DNA of 64,000 bases from Parabacteroides sp. FAFU027 (GTDB lineage: Bacteria > Bacteroidota > Bacteroidia > Bacteroidales > UBA7332): assembly GCF_022808675.1 (NCBI RefSeq), contig NZ_JAKZKV010000004.1, positions 329,884 through 393,883 on the forward strand, read 5' to 3'. Both the position numbers and the translations under genes were made by a program. The stretch's first letter is position 1. The number at the start of each line of letters is the position of its first letter. Positions 53,445 to 62,654 of this stretch are shown here, piece after piece. The notes beneath the pieces are model-generated. The model was not told the origin of the DNA. It ran no database searches and saw only the letters and a list, made by a program, of their open reading frames with translations.

Positions 53445-55013
53445 ATGAGAAAAACAATTGTTTTAGGAATATCTGTTTTGCTACTATGCCTGAGCGGGCA
53501 TTTACAAGCGCAGACTCCCAAAGCCCAAAATCCACTTATTTACTCGGATGTACCCGATATGTCGATGGTTCGGGTGGGTGATACTTACTATATGTCCAGT
53601 ACAACCATGCACATGAGTCCCGGGGTACCGATTATGAAGTCGAAAGATCTGGTAAACTGGAGGTTGGTGAATTATGCCTATGATACGTTAGCCGATGTTG
53701 ACGCAATGAATCTGGTGAACGGGAAAAGCACCTATGGAAGAGGTTCGTGGGCCAGTAGCATACGTTACCACAAAGGACGGTATTACGTGAGTACTTTTGC
53801 CCAGACCACCGGTAAAACCTACATTTATTCGACCAAAGATATTGAAAAGGGGCCATGGAAAGCCATATCGTTTGGTCCCTCTTATCATGATAACTCCCTG
53901 CTTTTTGATGAAGACGGACGTATTTATCTAGTCTTTGGCAGTGGTAAAATTAATCTGGTAGAGCTCAAAGAGGATCTTTCAGGAATAAAACCGGGTACCG
54001 AACAGGTAATCATAGATAATGCCAGTGCTCCGGCAGGTCCGATAGGATTACCTGCAGAGGGTTCGCAACTGTTCAAAATAAAAGGAAAGTACTACCTGTT
54101 TAATATCACCTGGCCCCGAAATGGTATGCGCTCAGTAGTAATACACCGTGCTGATAAGATTACTGGCCCTTACGAAGGTCGCCTGGGTTTGAAAGATTTG
54201 GGGGTTGCTCAGGGGGGATTGATAGATACTCCTGACGGACGATGGTTTTCTTATCTCTTCCGTGATTATGGAGCTGTAGGTCGCATTCCTTATTTAGTTC
54301 CTGTTAAATGGGAAGATGGATGGCCGGTTTTGGGTGTAAATGGAAAAGTACCAGAAACACTTGATCTGCCCGCAAGTAAAGGCTTGATCCCGGGAATTGT
54401 CAACTCCGACGAATTTACCCGTAAAAAAGGGGAACCTGCATTGCCGTTGGTTTGGCAGTGGAATCACAATCCAGATAACCGATTGTGGTCGGTAACCGAA
54501 CGTCCCGGATATTTACGTCTGAAAACAGGTCGCCTGGATTCTCTTTTCCTCAAATCAAGAAATACCCTGACTCAAAGAACCATCGGACCAGTATGCTCAG
54601 GAACTACATTAGTCGATGTGTCCAAAATGAAGAATGGAGATTACGCCGGGTTATGCGCTTTGCAATGGAAATTCGGACAGGTCGGTGTAAAAGTGAAAGA
54701 CGGAGCTAGATATTTATTCATGGTTAGCGGCGAATCCAACAAACCAACAGAACTGCAAAGCATTCCTCTTTCTCAGAATAAAGTTTATCTTAAAATCGAA
54801 TGTGACTTCAGAAACAGGGTTGACATTGCGAAATTCTTCTATAGCCTTGACGGTAAATCGTGGAATGTAATTGGAGGACCGCTGCACATGCAATATTCCT
54901 TGGAACACTTTATGGGTTATCGCTTCGGCTTGTTTAATTATGCAACACAAAACGTAGGTGGATATGCCGATTTCGATTATTTTCGCATCTCAGATAAGAT
55001 ATCTTCAAAATAA
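53445..55013 (+). CDS. GH43 beta-xylosidase-type enzyme with C2 sandwich
   Basis: The second GH43-C2 of this operon, 522 residues, signal peptide about 1-23. Base Asp in YSDVPDMSMVRVG, modulator in YHDNSLLFDEDG and acid Glu in LPAEGSQLFKIKG are intact. The C2 sandwich begins near residue 325 (LVWQWNHNPDNRLW) and ends in GGYADFDYFRI. It is clearly paralogous to the gene at 49621, with the carboxylesterase and DUF3237 genes between them. This is consistent with duplication followed by insertion or rearrangement. It is the last gene before the terminator at 55039. Likely function is removal of xylose or arabinose from oligosaccharides. Confidence 0.93.
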   Translation: MRKTIVLGISVLLLCLSGHLQAQTPKAQNPLIYSDVPDMSMVRVGDTYYMSSTTMHMSPGVPIMKSKDLVNWRLVNYAYDTLADVDAMNLVNGKSTYGRGSWASSIRYHKGRYYVSTFAQTTGKTYIYSTKDIEKGPWKAISFGPSYHDNSLLFDEDGRIYLVFGSGKINLVELKEDLSGIKPGTEQVIIDNASAPAGPIGLPAEGSQLFKIKGKYYLFNITWPRNGMRSVVIHRADKITGPYEGRLGLKDLGVAQGGLIDTPDGRWFSYLFRDYGAVGRIPYLVPVKWEDGWPVLGVNGKVPETLDLPASKGLIPGIVNSDEFTRKKGEPALPLVWQWNHNPDNRLWSVTERPGYLRLKTGRLDSLFLKSRNTLTQRTIGPVCSGTTLVDVSKMKNGDYAGLCALQWKFGQVGVKVKDGARYLFMVSGESNKPTELQSIPLSQNKVYLKIECDFRNRVDIAKFFYSLDGKSWNVIGGPLHMQYSLEHFMGYRFGLFNYATQNVGGYADFDYFRISDKISSK

Positions 55014-55038
55014 ACCTATTTAAAAACATAACAATCAG

Positions 55039-55072
55039 AAGAGCACTCTTTTCAAAGGGTGCTCTTTTATTT
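55039..55072 (+). terminator. Rho-independent-type terminator
   Basis: A 12-bp stem AAGAGCACTCTT/AAGGGTGCTCTT (one G-T pair) with a 4-base loop, followed by TTATTTAATT. It lies 26 bases after the GH43 stop and ends the GH95-to-GH43 operon. Confidence 0.75.
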
Positions 55073-55173
55073 AATTATCTAACTATGAAACAAGCATGAA
55101 CTAATGTTCATCAGAGTAGATGACATTATATGCGAGTTCCATACGTAGCCAAAACAAAAATAAATAATGACGT

Positions 55174-56808
55174 ATGAAAAAGCTGTTACTTGGAGTGACC
55201 CTTACTATTTTCGGCTCAATGGCAATTGCACAAACAAAAACTAATCCTCAATCGCAGCTCCCCCGATTACCACTGATGGGCTGGGCCAGCTGGAACCAGT
55301 TTGGGGTGAAGATCGATGAAAACGTAATCAAAAAACAGGCAGACATGATGGCCTCTTCCGGGCTTGCAGCTGCTGGATTTCATTACCTCAATATTGATGA
55401 TGGTTTTTTCAATGGACGATATCCCAATGGTACCTTGCGGATAGATTCGATCAAATTTCCTAACGGTATGCGTCATTTGGTCGATTATATTCACTCAAAA
55501 GGACTAAAGGCCGGTTTTTATTCCGAAGCGGGGGAGAATACCTGTGGCTCGCAGTACAGTGGACAGCCCGGCGGGGTAGGGGGCGGCCTTTATAAACATG
55601 ACCAACAGGATGCCGATCTCTTTTTCAAGACGTGGAACTTTGATTTCCTCAAAGTGGACTACTGTGGAGGCCTAGCTCAAAAGCTGGATGAAAAGACCCG
55701 TTACACGGAAATCCGGAATGCTATTGATCATACGGGCCGGCCCGATATTAATTACAACGTTTGTCGCTGGCAGTTTCCGGGTACCTGGGTGACGAAGATT
55801 GCCGATTCGTGGCGTATGTCGCACGATATCAACTTTGTGCCGGGTTCTAAGCCCAAATGGAGCAGCATCCTGAGTATTATTGACCTGAATAAATATCTGG
55901 CTCCTTATTCCAGTCCGGGCCATTACAACGATATGGATATGCTCGAAGTGGGGCGTGGAATGACGGTAGAAGAGGATAAAAGCCATTTTTCCATGTGGTG
56001 TATTTTATCTTCTCCGTTGGTGCTGGGTAATGATATGGAGCACATGACCGCTGAAACAAAAGCCATACTTACCAATCCGGAAGTGATCGCTGTAAATCAG
56101 GATCCGGCAGGATTGCAGGCGCAACTTATCTCGCAAAAGGATAGTGTGCAGGTATGGGCTAAGAACCTTTACTACCGGCAGAGTAAAGAGTCTGCCGTGG
56201 CATTGTTTAATCAGGGTAATAATCCGGCGACGATTTCTGTCAAATGGAAAGATCTGAATATTGTGGGTAGCGCTAAGGTGCGTGACCTATGGGCGCGTAC
56301 AGATGTGGGTGTGATGGATTCGGTGTACACCGTTACGCTGCCCGGACATGGCATATCCCTGATTAAAGTGACAGCCGGAAAGACAAAGCTTAAAGAGCAC
56401 TTTGAAGCCGAATATGCGTGGGTAAATAATTTCAACCTGACCAATAACAGTGCGATCATCCCCAATCAGGGCAAAGCAGTGTCGGATGTCACATGTTCAG
56501 GGGGAGGCAAAGTGATTAACATCGGCGGCTATGCCGATAACTTTATTGAATTCCGAGATATTTATGCGAAAAAGTCCGGAAAATACACGCTGACCCTCTG
56601 GTATCTTTCCGCTGAAAACCGCAGCGCTATCCTTTCTGTAAATGGTATCGATACTCAGCTATCCCACCTGAACTCAGGCAGCACAAAATCTACAGCTAAA
56701 GTTACTATTCCGGTTAAACTGAAAGAAGGCTACAATGTGGTTCGCATTTCAAATCCGACAGGAATGGCTCCTGATATAGACAAGATTGAGATTGATTTGA
56801 ATAGATAA
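55174..56808 (+). CDS. GH27 enzyme with C-terminal CBM35/6-like domain
   Basis: The third GH27 in the window, 544 residues, signal peptide about 1-19. The barrel starts at LPLMGWASWNQFG and has NIDDGFF, nucleophile D162 in KVDYCGG and acid/base D218 in RMSHDINF, plus GHYNDMDMLEVG. The C-terminal sandwich of GH27 ends near residue 400, and a further domain (about 405-544; HFEAEYAWVNNFN, GYADNFIEF) looks like CBM35 or CBM6. Sequence around the active site (CGGLAQKLDEKTRY) differs from the other two GH27 genes, so a different substrate such as beta-L-arabinopyranose is possible. It stands alone between two terminators and is probably monocistronic. Confidence 0.92.
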   Translation: MKKLLLGVTLTIFGSMAIAQTKTNPQSQLPRLPLMGWASWNQFGVKIDENVIKKQADMMASSGLAAAGFHYLNIDDGFFNGRYPNGTLRIDSIKFPNGMRHLVDYIHSKGLKAGFYSEAGENTCGSQYSGQPGGVGGGLYKHDQQDADLFFKTWNFDFLKVDYCGGLAQKLDEKTRYTEIRNAIDHTGRPDINYNVCRWQFPGTWVTKIADSWRMSHDINFVPGSKPKWSSILSIIDLNKYLAPYSSPGHYNDMDMLEVGRGMTVEEDKSHFSMWCILSSPLVLGNDMEHMTAETKAILTNPEVIAVNQDPAGLQAQLISQKDSVQVWAKNLYYRQSKESAVALFNQGNNPATISVKWKDLNIVGSAKVRDLWARTDVGVMDSVYTVTLPGHGISLIKVTAGKTKLKEHFEAEYAWVNNFNLTNNSAIIPNQGKAVSDVTCSGGGKVINIGGYADNFIEFRDIYAKKSGKYTLTLWYLSAENRSAILSVNGIDTQLSHLNSGSTKSTAKVTIPVKLKEGYNVVRISNPTGMAPDIDKIEIDLNR

Positions 56809-56829
56809 CTTATCCGATTCATTATAAAA

Positions 56830-56882
56830 ATGCAGAGAGCAGTTTCAGCAGAAAAAAGGTCTGAAGCTGCTTTCTGTATTTA
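56830..56882 (+). terminator. Long imperfect hairpin terminator
   Basis: The arms CAGAGAGCAGTTTCAG and CTGAAGCTGCTTTCTG form a 16-base stem with two mismatches and a 12-base loop. It lies just after the GH27 stop. The rest of this 368-base gap (to 57176) is AT-rich and shows no gene; I found no TAnnTTTG element in it. Confidence 0.65.
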
Positions 56883-57176
56883 GTGGGTGATGAAGTGGTA
56901 TAACCGGATCGGAATGGTTATCTTTTTGATATAAAGATAAACTGTCTTGCTGCTTTTTTGCACTCTATGCTTATTCTGGATTATAACATCCTTTTTTTGA
57001 ACATCTACCTATTATATTATTCATACTCCGGATAATAATCTCTATTTATCTAAAATTATAACTTTAATATCTGATAATGGTATTCGCAAATAGGCAGTTT
57101 TACTTCTTTTGTTAGACAAAACTACTATAGTTAACTGATAACGCTGAACTATGTCTAACATGAAATTTTATTAATT

Positions 57177-57950
57177 ATGAAAATGAAAACTTCTTTGTTT
57201 GTGGCATTATTTGCTTTAATGTCTTTAGTATGTGTGAAAGCACAAAATTACAGTGATGATTTCGAAAGTTCCAGCGATGTTCCTTCGGGATGGAGAGTCG
57301 CGAATTTTATTGGGGGGGCTCAGCATGCGGCACTTTCGATAAACACAGAATCAACGCTAACAGGCGTAAATGCTTTGGAAATTAACATAGCTGATAATGT
57401 GGGGAATTGGTTCGAAAATGTGGCTGGATATTCCTTCCCTGCAAATATTGGCGATGAGTATATTGTCTCTTTTGATGCTAAAGCCAGCAGTGAGATTTCA
57501 ATTCCTGTAAAATTAAATACAGATGGTAACGAAGGGCAAACTGAGATTATAAGCCAGACATTAAACCTGACTGCCGATTCTCAACATTTTTCGTTGACTA
57601 CAACGTCTGGATGTACTAAAACTATGAATTATTTGTTCTGGTTTGAATTAAATGGCAAAGACTCAGGAACTAAAATTTATATTGACAATTTTTCTTTGAC
57701 GAATAAGCTAGCAGCAGGAATAAAAGGTGCTTCCCAAATAGGCATTAGTTATTATCCTAACCCTGCGAAAAATTTTGTGTTTATTAATGGAGGAAAAGTG
57801 GGTGATGCGGTGACGATTTATTCACTTGCAGGTCAGTTGGTTCTTTCATCTGTTATTGATGGCAAATCAATTTCATTGGAAAATATCAAGGCTGGAGCTT
57901 ATTTGTTAAAAGTAGGCAACACTACTCAGAAGCTGATGATAGAAAAATAA
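57177..57950 (+). CDS. Small secreted protein: carbohydrate-binding-type sandwich plus T9SS tail
   Basis: A 257-residue protein without an enzyme motif. The signal peptide ends near residue 22 (VCVKAQ). Residues about 25-175 look like a beta-sandwich of the CBM4/22 kind (YSDDFESSSDVPSGWRV, then DEYIVSFDAKA and KIYIDNFSL). Residues about 188-257 are a T9SS sorting domain (YYPNPAKNFVFINGG, GAYLLKVGN). The protein is therefore probably surface-attached or released and may bind substrate. I do not recognise the exact binding family. It is flanked by terminators on both sides, so it has its own transcript. The similarly built small protein at 61553 suggests a functional pair. Confidence 0.82.
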   Translation: MKMKTSLFVALFALMSLVCVKAQNYSDDFESSSDVPSGWRVANFIGGAQHAALSINTESTLTGVNALEINIADNVGNWFENVAGYSFPANIGDEYIVSFDAKASSEISIPVKLNTDGNEGQTEIISQTLNLTADSQHFSLTTTSGCTKTMNYLFWFELNGKDSGTKIYIDNFSLTNKLAAGIKGASQIGISYYPNPAKNFVFINGGKVGDAVTIYSLAGQLVLSSVIDGKSISLENIKAGAYLLKVGNTTQKLMIEK

Positions 57951-57992
57951 TATAGTAGTTTAATAAAACAGTTTTATCAGTGGTAGCGCTTT

Positions 57993-58033
57993 CACCCGGT
58001 GTAGTAAAATGCTACACCGGGTGATCTTTTTTA
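57993..58033 (+). terminator. Strong terminator
   Basis: A perfect 12-bp stem CACCCGGTGTAG/CTACACCGGGTG with a 7-base loop, followed by ATCTTTTTTAA. It lies 42 bases after the small T9SS protein. Confidence 0.9.
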
Positions 58034-58145
58034 AATTATCACAGGTTAGTCATTTCCCTTCCCTGTCGGTTCGAAATAACGAGTAAACGGTCGTTAGGTG
58101 GTTTGCCGATAGCCAGCCTTCCGGCTAGTAAGAGTAGCAATAGCA

Positions 58146-58352
58146 CAATATTCAGAAAGGCGACCTCCGTGAAAATCTGGAGTATCTTTCTGGTATTTCA
58201 GATGATTGTTTATGTTTGCTTACGAATGATATGCAAGCCTGAGTTTCGTTTTTTTTAAGCGAAGACAGAGCCACGCTTAACGGCATACTGCGGCTATTGA
58301 TAATTGTAGAATTGTTGATGGATAGGCTATAGCATCTGGGGGATGGAATGGC
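58146..58352. repeat. Intergenic repeat type 1, copy 1
   Basis: A 207-base block that recurs at 61144-61350 with about six substitutions and no gaps. It starts with a nested inverted repeat (CAGAAAG...CTTTCTG enclosing CTCC...GGAG). Weaker similarity extends about 90 bases upstream. A partial third copy of its 3' half is at about 58590-58640. No protein is encoded. Confidence 0.85.
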
Positions 58353-58354
58353 CA

Positions 58355-58561
58355 CCGTCGCACCGGATATAAAACCGTAGAAAAGTGATGTACAGGAAAG
58401 GATTTAAAATCCGAAAGAATATTCGAAGCATTGCTGAAATGCTTAATTTTAGAGCGGAATAGCTTGTTTTCGGATTGCAAATCCTTTTAGTATAAAGGAG
58501 ATGGGTTTGCAAATCCCATCGACGGTTCCGCTAATTCCTACGGTAGATATATGACGGGGCG
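58355..58561. repeat. Intergenic repeat type 2, divergent copy
   Basis: A diverged member of the 206-base family seen at 62408, 62655 and 63794. It shares the start CACCGGATATAAAACCGTAGAAAAGTGATG (in two parts of under 20 bases) and the chain of small hairpins (GGATTTAAAATCC, GGATTGCAAATCC, GATGGGTTTGCAAATCCCATC). It abuts repeat type 1. Stems differ in sequence from the other copies but still pair. Confidence 0.65.
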
Positions 58562-58860
58562 AGGGGTTATTAAAAAAGCGTAGGCGTAGCCATACGCTTA
58601 ATGGCAGACTGCGGTTATTAAAGGGATAGGCTATGGGTAACCAGGGATTAGTTTCTAAAAAGCTTCCTATATTGATTTATTGCCTGCATAGATATTTAAA
58701 ATTAAAAATCAAATATCTGTAATTGGAATTAGTCTCCAATTACACACGGTATATTTGGAACTTGGTCATCTACAGTGGTGAACTTATCTTAACCTGGCCT
58801 TAATGGATAATCATTCATGGTTCATTTTGCTATTGTTTAATATTAAATCTAAAGTAAAAC
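58562..58860. other. Leader region of GH5-ricin gene
   Basis: About 300 bases without a gene. It holds a hairpin AAGCGTA/TACGCTT (58576-58599), a partial type 1 repeat, AT-rich sequence, and a 12-base word AATCAAATATCT (58707) that also occurs upstream of the small secreted gene (61457). Confidence 0.5.
58750..58757 (+). promoter_or_regulatory. Candidate -7 promoter element for GH5-ricin gene
   Basis: TATATTTG matches the Bacteroidota -7 consensus. A TTG at 58723 lies 24 bases upstream, slightly longer than usual spacing. The start codon is about 104 bases downstream. Confidence 0.4.
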
Positions 58861-60783
58861 ATGAGAAAAATGAAAAAACTGGTTTTGATCTTTGTTTTAG
58901 GACTAATTCCTTTTACAACTTTTGCGTGGCCTGGGATGCCATTACCTGCTTTACACGTGGAGGGGCGATATTTGAAAGACCCGTGTGGTAATAATATTAA
59001 TTTGCATGGTGTTGCTATAACCCCCAGCCCTTGGTTTAATGGATGTGCAAGTGGAACATGCCGTTGGGATAATTATGATATTCAAGGGTGCTTAAACTAT
59101 AATAATGCTGTTATGGATAAGCTTACTTCTACCTCTCAAGGCTGGTATCTAAATTATATCAGACTTCATATCGATCCCTATTGGACTAATAACCCGGGGA
59201 CCTCAACAACCGGTGAAAGTGATATTTCGCAATTCAACTACAACAGGTTGGTTACATACACAAACAGTGTCATTATCCCGCTTATCAACCATGCCAGAGA
59301 CAGGGGAATGTATGTAATTCTTCGTCCACCGGGTGTTTGCCCGCAAACGATAGCTGCAAACGATGCCTATTACAACTATCTGGTCACTGTATGGACTTAT
59401 CTATCACAGAACTCGGCTTTGAAGAACGCACCAAATGTGATGTTTGAATTGGCAAACGAACCGGTCGTCATAAAGGCATCTGATGGAACATATGGTAACG
59501 ACGACCAGAAATATTACGATGCGCTGAAAAACTTTTTCCAGCCGATTGTGAACTTGATACGGAACAATGGAGCGAATAATGTAGTTTGGGTTCCAGGTTT
59601 AGGTTATCAATCGCTCTATAGAGGGTTGGCTAATAATCCGGTTACCGGCAATAATATTGGTTATGCGGTACATGTCTATCCCGGTTATTGGGGAGTAGGG
59701 CTCAATGATGCTGCCAATTATCAAAATGCATGGAACGCTCACATAGCCCCTGTAGCCAATATTGCCCCCATTGCTATTACCGAAACAGACTGGGCTCCAA
59801 CGCAATATGGCGTATTTGGAAAAGGCGGTCTTACCTCTGGTTTTGGTAATAAGTTGAAACAGTTGATAGATGCCTCAGGAAATGTTAGCTGGAATGTCCT
59901 TATGCCGGAAGACCTTATCAATAATGGTGATCCCAGTGGAGGCATAGCTTTCAATAATGATCCGGAGGCGTGTGCAAATCCGGTTTATTCCTGGTTCAAG
60001 GCCTATGCGACTTCCAATACACCTGCTTCGGCTTGCAGCCTCGAAAATAATGGGGTTTACGAGATCGAAATCCAGACAGACCCAGGTAAAGTTCTTGATC
60101 TTTATAACGGTACTGATGCCAATGGCACTGTCATTCGCCCCTGGGATAGAAATGGAGCAAGTGCACAGCAATGGAAAGCAATAGATGCTGGAAACGGTTA
60201 CTGGCGATTTGTCTCAATGGCAAGCGCTACAAATCGTTGTATCGATCTTTATACCGCTAATCCGTCAAATGGGACACAAATCAAATTGTGGGATTATTAC
60301 AATAATGACGCTCAGGCATGGAAAGTCACCAGTCTTGGAGGCGGTTATTATCAGGTGTTGTCAAAGGTGGCGGTCGGTCAGGGGCTAACCCGCGGTTGGG
60401 ATATTCCTTATTGCAATATGGATGGTTCGCAGGGAATGCAACTTTACGATTATATTGCCTCATCGTGTCAGAAATATAAGTTTAATTACAAAACAACCCT
60501 AAAATCTGCAATGATAACTACAGGGGTTGATGCAACACCGGCCTCTTCTGTTGTGATTTTCCCGAACCCTTCAGTCGGTGGTAATTTTACCATCACATTG
60601 CAAAATGTAAATGATGAAGACTCCTACTTAAGTATTTATTCTATAGAGGGGAAGAAGGTATATGAACGGGAAGGCTTAAATGCAGGGGATAACTACATAC
60701 AGTCAGCCCTTAAAGCAGGAATTTACATTGTAAAGATAAAATGTGGCGAGAAGACTTCTGAGGTAAAATTAATCGTACGGTAA
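58861..60783 (+). CDS. Secreted GH5 enzyme with ricin-type lectin domain and T9SS tail
   Basis: A 640-residue endo-acting enzyme. The signal peptide ends near residue 22; an ATG at 58870 is an alternative start. The GH5 barrel (about 28-385) opens with LHVEGRYLKDPCGNNINLHG and has acid/base E200 in FELANEP and nucleophile E308 in ITETDWAP. Its closest relative in the window is the GH5 half of the giant fusion at 44303. A ricin-B/CBM13-like beta-trefoil follows (about 397-545; repeated QQW/QAW-type motifs such as NGASAQQWKAI and NNDAQAWKV). A T9SS sorting domain ends it (about 560-640; VIFPNPSVGGNFTI). Probable role is extracellular cleavage of a hemicellulose backbone. The sub-family and exact substrate cannot be read here. 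Intergenic repeats surround the gene on both sides. Confidence 0.92.
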   Translation: MRKMKKLVLIFVLGLIPFTTFAWPGMPLPALHVEGRYLKDPCGNNINLHGVAITPSPWFNGCASGTCRWDNYDIQGCLNYNNAVMDKLTSTSQGWYLNYIRLHIDPYWTNNPGTSTTGESDISQFNYNRLVTYTNSVIIPLINHARDRGMYVILRPPGVCPQTIAANDAYYNYLVTVWTYLSQNSALKNAPNVMFELANEPVVIKASDGTYGNDDQKYYDALKNFFQPIVNLIRNNGANNVVWVPGLGYQSLYRGLANNPVTGNNIGYAVHVYPGYWGVGLNDAANYQNAWNAHIAPVANIAPIAITETDWAPTQYGVFGKGGLTSGFGNKLKQLIDASGNVSWNVLMPEDLINNGDPSGGIAFNNDPEACANPVYSWFKAYATSNTPASACSLENNGVYEIEIQTDPGKVLDLYNGTDANGTVIRPWDRNGASAQQWKAIDAGNGYWRFVSMASATNRCIDLYTANPSNGTQIKLWDYYNNDAQAWKVTSLGGGYYQVLSKVAVGQGLTRGWDIPYCNMDGSQGMQLYDYIASSCQKYKFNYKTTLKSAMITTGVDATPASSVVIFPNPSVGGNFTITLQNVNDEDSYLSIYSIEGKKVYEREGLNAGDNYIQSALKAGIYIVKIKCGEKTSEVKLIVR

Positions 60784-61143
60784 AATTTCGTTGGGTTAAG
60801 CCCTGATAAGGTCTTTGATCATGGTCGGGGTTTAACTATTCGATATATCTTGCGTGAAACTTTTTAATGAGTTTTTATTTAGCCGGAATACCTCTATCAT
60901 TACATTTTCAATAGTTCACCAAAAGAGGTAGATGAGAAATAAGGTGAGTATTTACGACACACCCTAACAAGCTTTGCTAATAATACCGTTCAAAACAGAA
61001 GTTCTGGGCGGTATTTTTTTGATTCTCAGATAACTGTCTCCCTCCGGTTCGATGTAACGTGTAATGGTCGCTAGGTAGTTTGGCGACAGCTCTGCTGTCG
61101 CCATTGTTAGAAGTCAACGTCCCAGCTGGTAAGAGTAGCGGAG
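60784..61143. other. Gap with hairpins and diverged repeat
   Basis: No gene. It contains a long-loop hairpin with wobble pairs (60795-60846), the terminator at 60982, the hairpin GGCGACAGC/GCTGTCGCC (61082-61102, 3-base loop), and sequence at 61040-61080 that resembles the upstream flank of repeat type 1 at 58070. Confidence 0.5.
60982..61020 (+). terminator. Terminator after GH5-ricin gene
   Basis: Outer stem AATACCG/CGGTATT with an internal CAGAA/TTCTG hairpin and a run of seven T after the stem. Distance from the GH5 stop is about 200 bases. Confidence 0.7.
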
Positions 61144-61350
61144 CAATATTCAGAAAGGCGACCTCCGTGAAAATCTGGAGTATCTTTCTGGTATTTCAGA
61201 TGATTGTTTATGTTTGCTTACGAATGATATGCAAGCCTGAGTTTCGTTTTTTTTAAGCGAAGACAGAGCCACGCTTAACGGTATATTGCGGCTATTGATA
61301 ATTGTAGAATTGTTGACGGATAGGCTATGGCATCTTGGGGATAGAATGGC
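61144..61350. repeat. Intergenic repeat type 1, copy 2
   Basis: Gap-free match to 58146-58352 with about six differences, offset 2998 bases. Together the two copies bracket the GH5-ricin gene as direct repeats. Confidence 0.85.
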
Positions 61351-61440
61351 TGAGTGCGGTTTTGTTGCTGTTTGGCAGTTTATTGGCAGAATACGGGGGG
61401 CGGGAGTAAAATCCGGAGGAATTCTGATTTCGTAGTCAAG

Positions 61441-61448
61441 TATATTTG
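61441..61448 (+). promoter_or_regulatory. Candidate -7 promoter element for small secreted gene
   Basis: TATATTTG matches TAnnTTTG, 104 bases before the start at 61553. That is the same distance as the element before the GH5-ricin gene. No clear -33 element. Confidence 0.35.
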
Positions 61449-61552
61449 TAATTGATAATCAAATATCTATTTTTAAATACGATGAAGATTGGTGTAATGT
61501 TACATTTGTCAATGTCAATTATTAATTATCAACCTTTTAAGCATTCGTATTT

Positions 61553-62224
61553 ATGAAAAAGATTTTACTTTCAGTATTCGTTACTCTGTTGTGTGTTTCA
61601 TCTTCTTTTGCATTGGATCTACCGACCGGATATGTATCCATATATGATTTGAATAAAGAGACAGAAGTTTGTCCACACGAAGTGGCTGCTGGTACTAGTT
61701 TCCAATTTGTCGGTCCAGCTTCTGGTTGGGGGGCTTTACAAGATCATGATCTGTCGAATTACAAAGAAATGGTTTTCAAAATGACCTTTGATGCCGCGGA
61801 TGGAGGAAATCAGGTGGTTATACGTTTTGCAATAAATGGTGGGGCAAAAGATCCATTAAAAGTGACTCTTCCGACCGATTCGTCAACCCTTACAGTTGTA
61901 GTTCCATTGGAGCAATACAAAGATGCAAATGGTTTTATCGGGCTTGGTGGTATAGTTTTTTACAATGGTTCATCACATTGGTCTTTTACTTATGATGGAA
62001 CACCATCAAATACTCCGGTTACACTAAATTATATTGCATTAAAAACACAATCAACATCATCAGGTGTAACTACAACAAAAGCTGAAAATCCGGATGCACC
62101 AGTTAATGTATATAGCATTGCCGGCGATTTGATCCGTAAGGCCGTAAAACAATCGGAGGCAATTAACGGATTGCAACCTGGACTTTATATTGTAAACAAC
62201 CAAAAAGTTTGTGTACTTAAATAA
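61553..62224 (+). CDS. Small secreted beta-sandwich protein with short sorting-type tail
   Basis: A 223-residue protein with signal peptide (about 1-20). The body (about 21-180) is beta-rich (VSIYDLNKETEVCPHEV, DHDLSNYKEMVFKMTF, VVPLEQYKDANGFIGLGGIVFYNG). Its pattern resembles the binding-type sandwich of the giant GH5-GH43 protein (GGWNYSTGLDLSNYKYLVAKL at about 1040 there). The last 35 residues (VNVYSIAGDLIRKAVKQ, GLQPGLYIVNNQKVCVLK) look like a shortened T9SS tail. No catalytic motif is visible. A substrate-binding role at the cell surface is plausible but unproven. It has its own likely promoter and a strong terminator. Confidence 0.78.
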   Translation: MKKILLSVFVTLLCVSSSFALDLPTGYVSIYDLNKETEVCPHEVAAGTSFQFVGPASGWGALQDHDLSNYKEMVFKMTFDAADGGNQVVIRFAINGGAKDPLKVTLPTDSSTLTVVVPLEQYKDANGFIGLGGIVFYNGSSHWSFTYDGTPSNTPVTLNYIALKTQSTSSGVTTTKAENPDAPVNVYSIAGDLIRKAVKQSEAINGLQPGLYIVNNQKVCVLK

Positions 62225-62262
62225 GCCAATAGTCAGACGGCTTGAATAACATAAGTGAGAAT

Positions 62263-62305
62263 AAGCTCCTGCTTTCGCAATCGTGAAAAGCAGGAGCTTT
62301 TTTTG
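62263..62305 (+). terminator. Strong rho-independent terminator
   Basis: A perfect 13-bp stem AAGCTCCTGCTTT/AAAGCAGGAGCTT with an 11-base loop and a run of T. It lies 38 bases after the small secreted gene and marks the end of the CAZyme island. From here to 62863 there is no convincing gene. Confidence 0.92.
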
Positions 62306-62407
62306 AGAATGTGTTGGTGCCGGGTTTAACGTAATATGTAATGCCGTTTGGCAAAAGCTCGGCTTTCGTCATAATCAGATGCCAGCCTCACGGATAGCAA
62401 GAGACTC

Positions 62408-62614
62408 CCCCGTCCCTCCGGATATAAAACCGTAGAAAAGTGAGGTGCCGTCGGGGCGTGATCTGTGATCCGCCCCTTGATTATTATAAGCATTTGAAAT
62501 GCGAAAATAGATATGTATTTGTTGTCGGATCATAGATCCTTATAGTACTAAAAAGCGAGATTGCAAATCTCGCTAACGCACACCGCCGTTCTATGGTATA
62601 TCCGGGAGGACTGG
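62408..62614. repeat. Intergenic repeat type 2, copy C1
   Basis: About 207 bases, roughly 90 percent or better match to the next copy. Ends are imperfect inverted repeats: it begins CCCGTCCCTCCGGATAT and ends near ATATCCGGGAGGACTGG. The inside is a chain of small hairpins (GCATTTGAAATGC, GGATCATAGATCC, AGCGAGATTGCAAATCTCGC). Confidence 0.8.
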
Positions 62615-62654
62615 AGGTGCTGCGGTTTTTAACCGCTGATTAGATCGTAATAAC

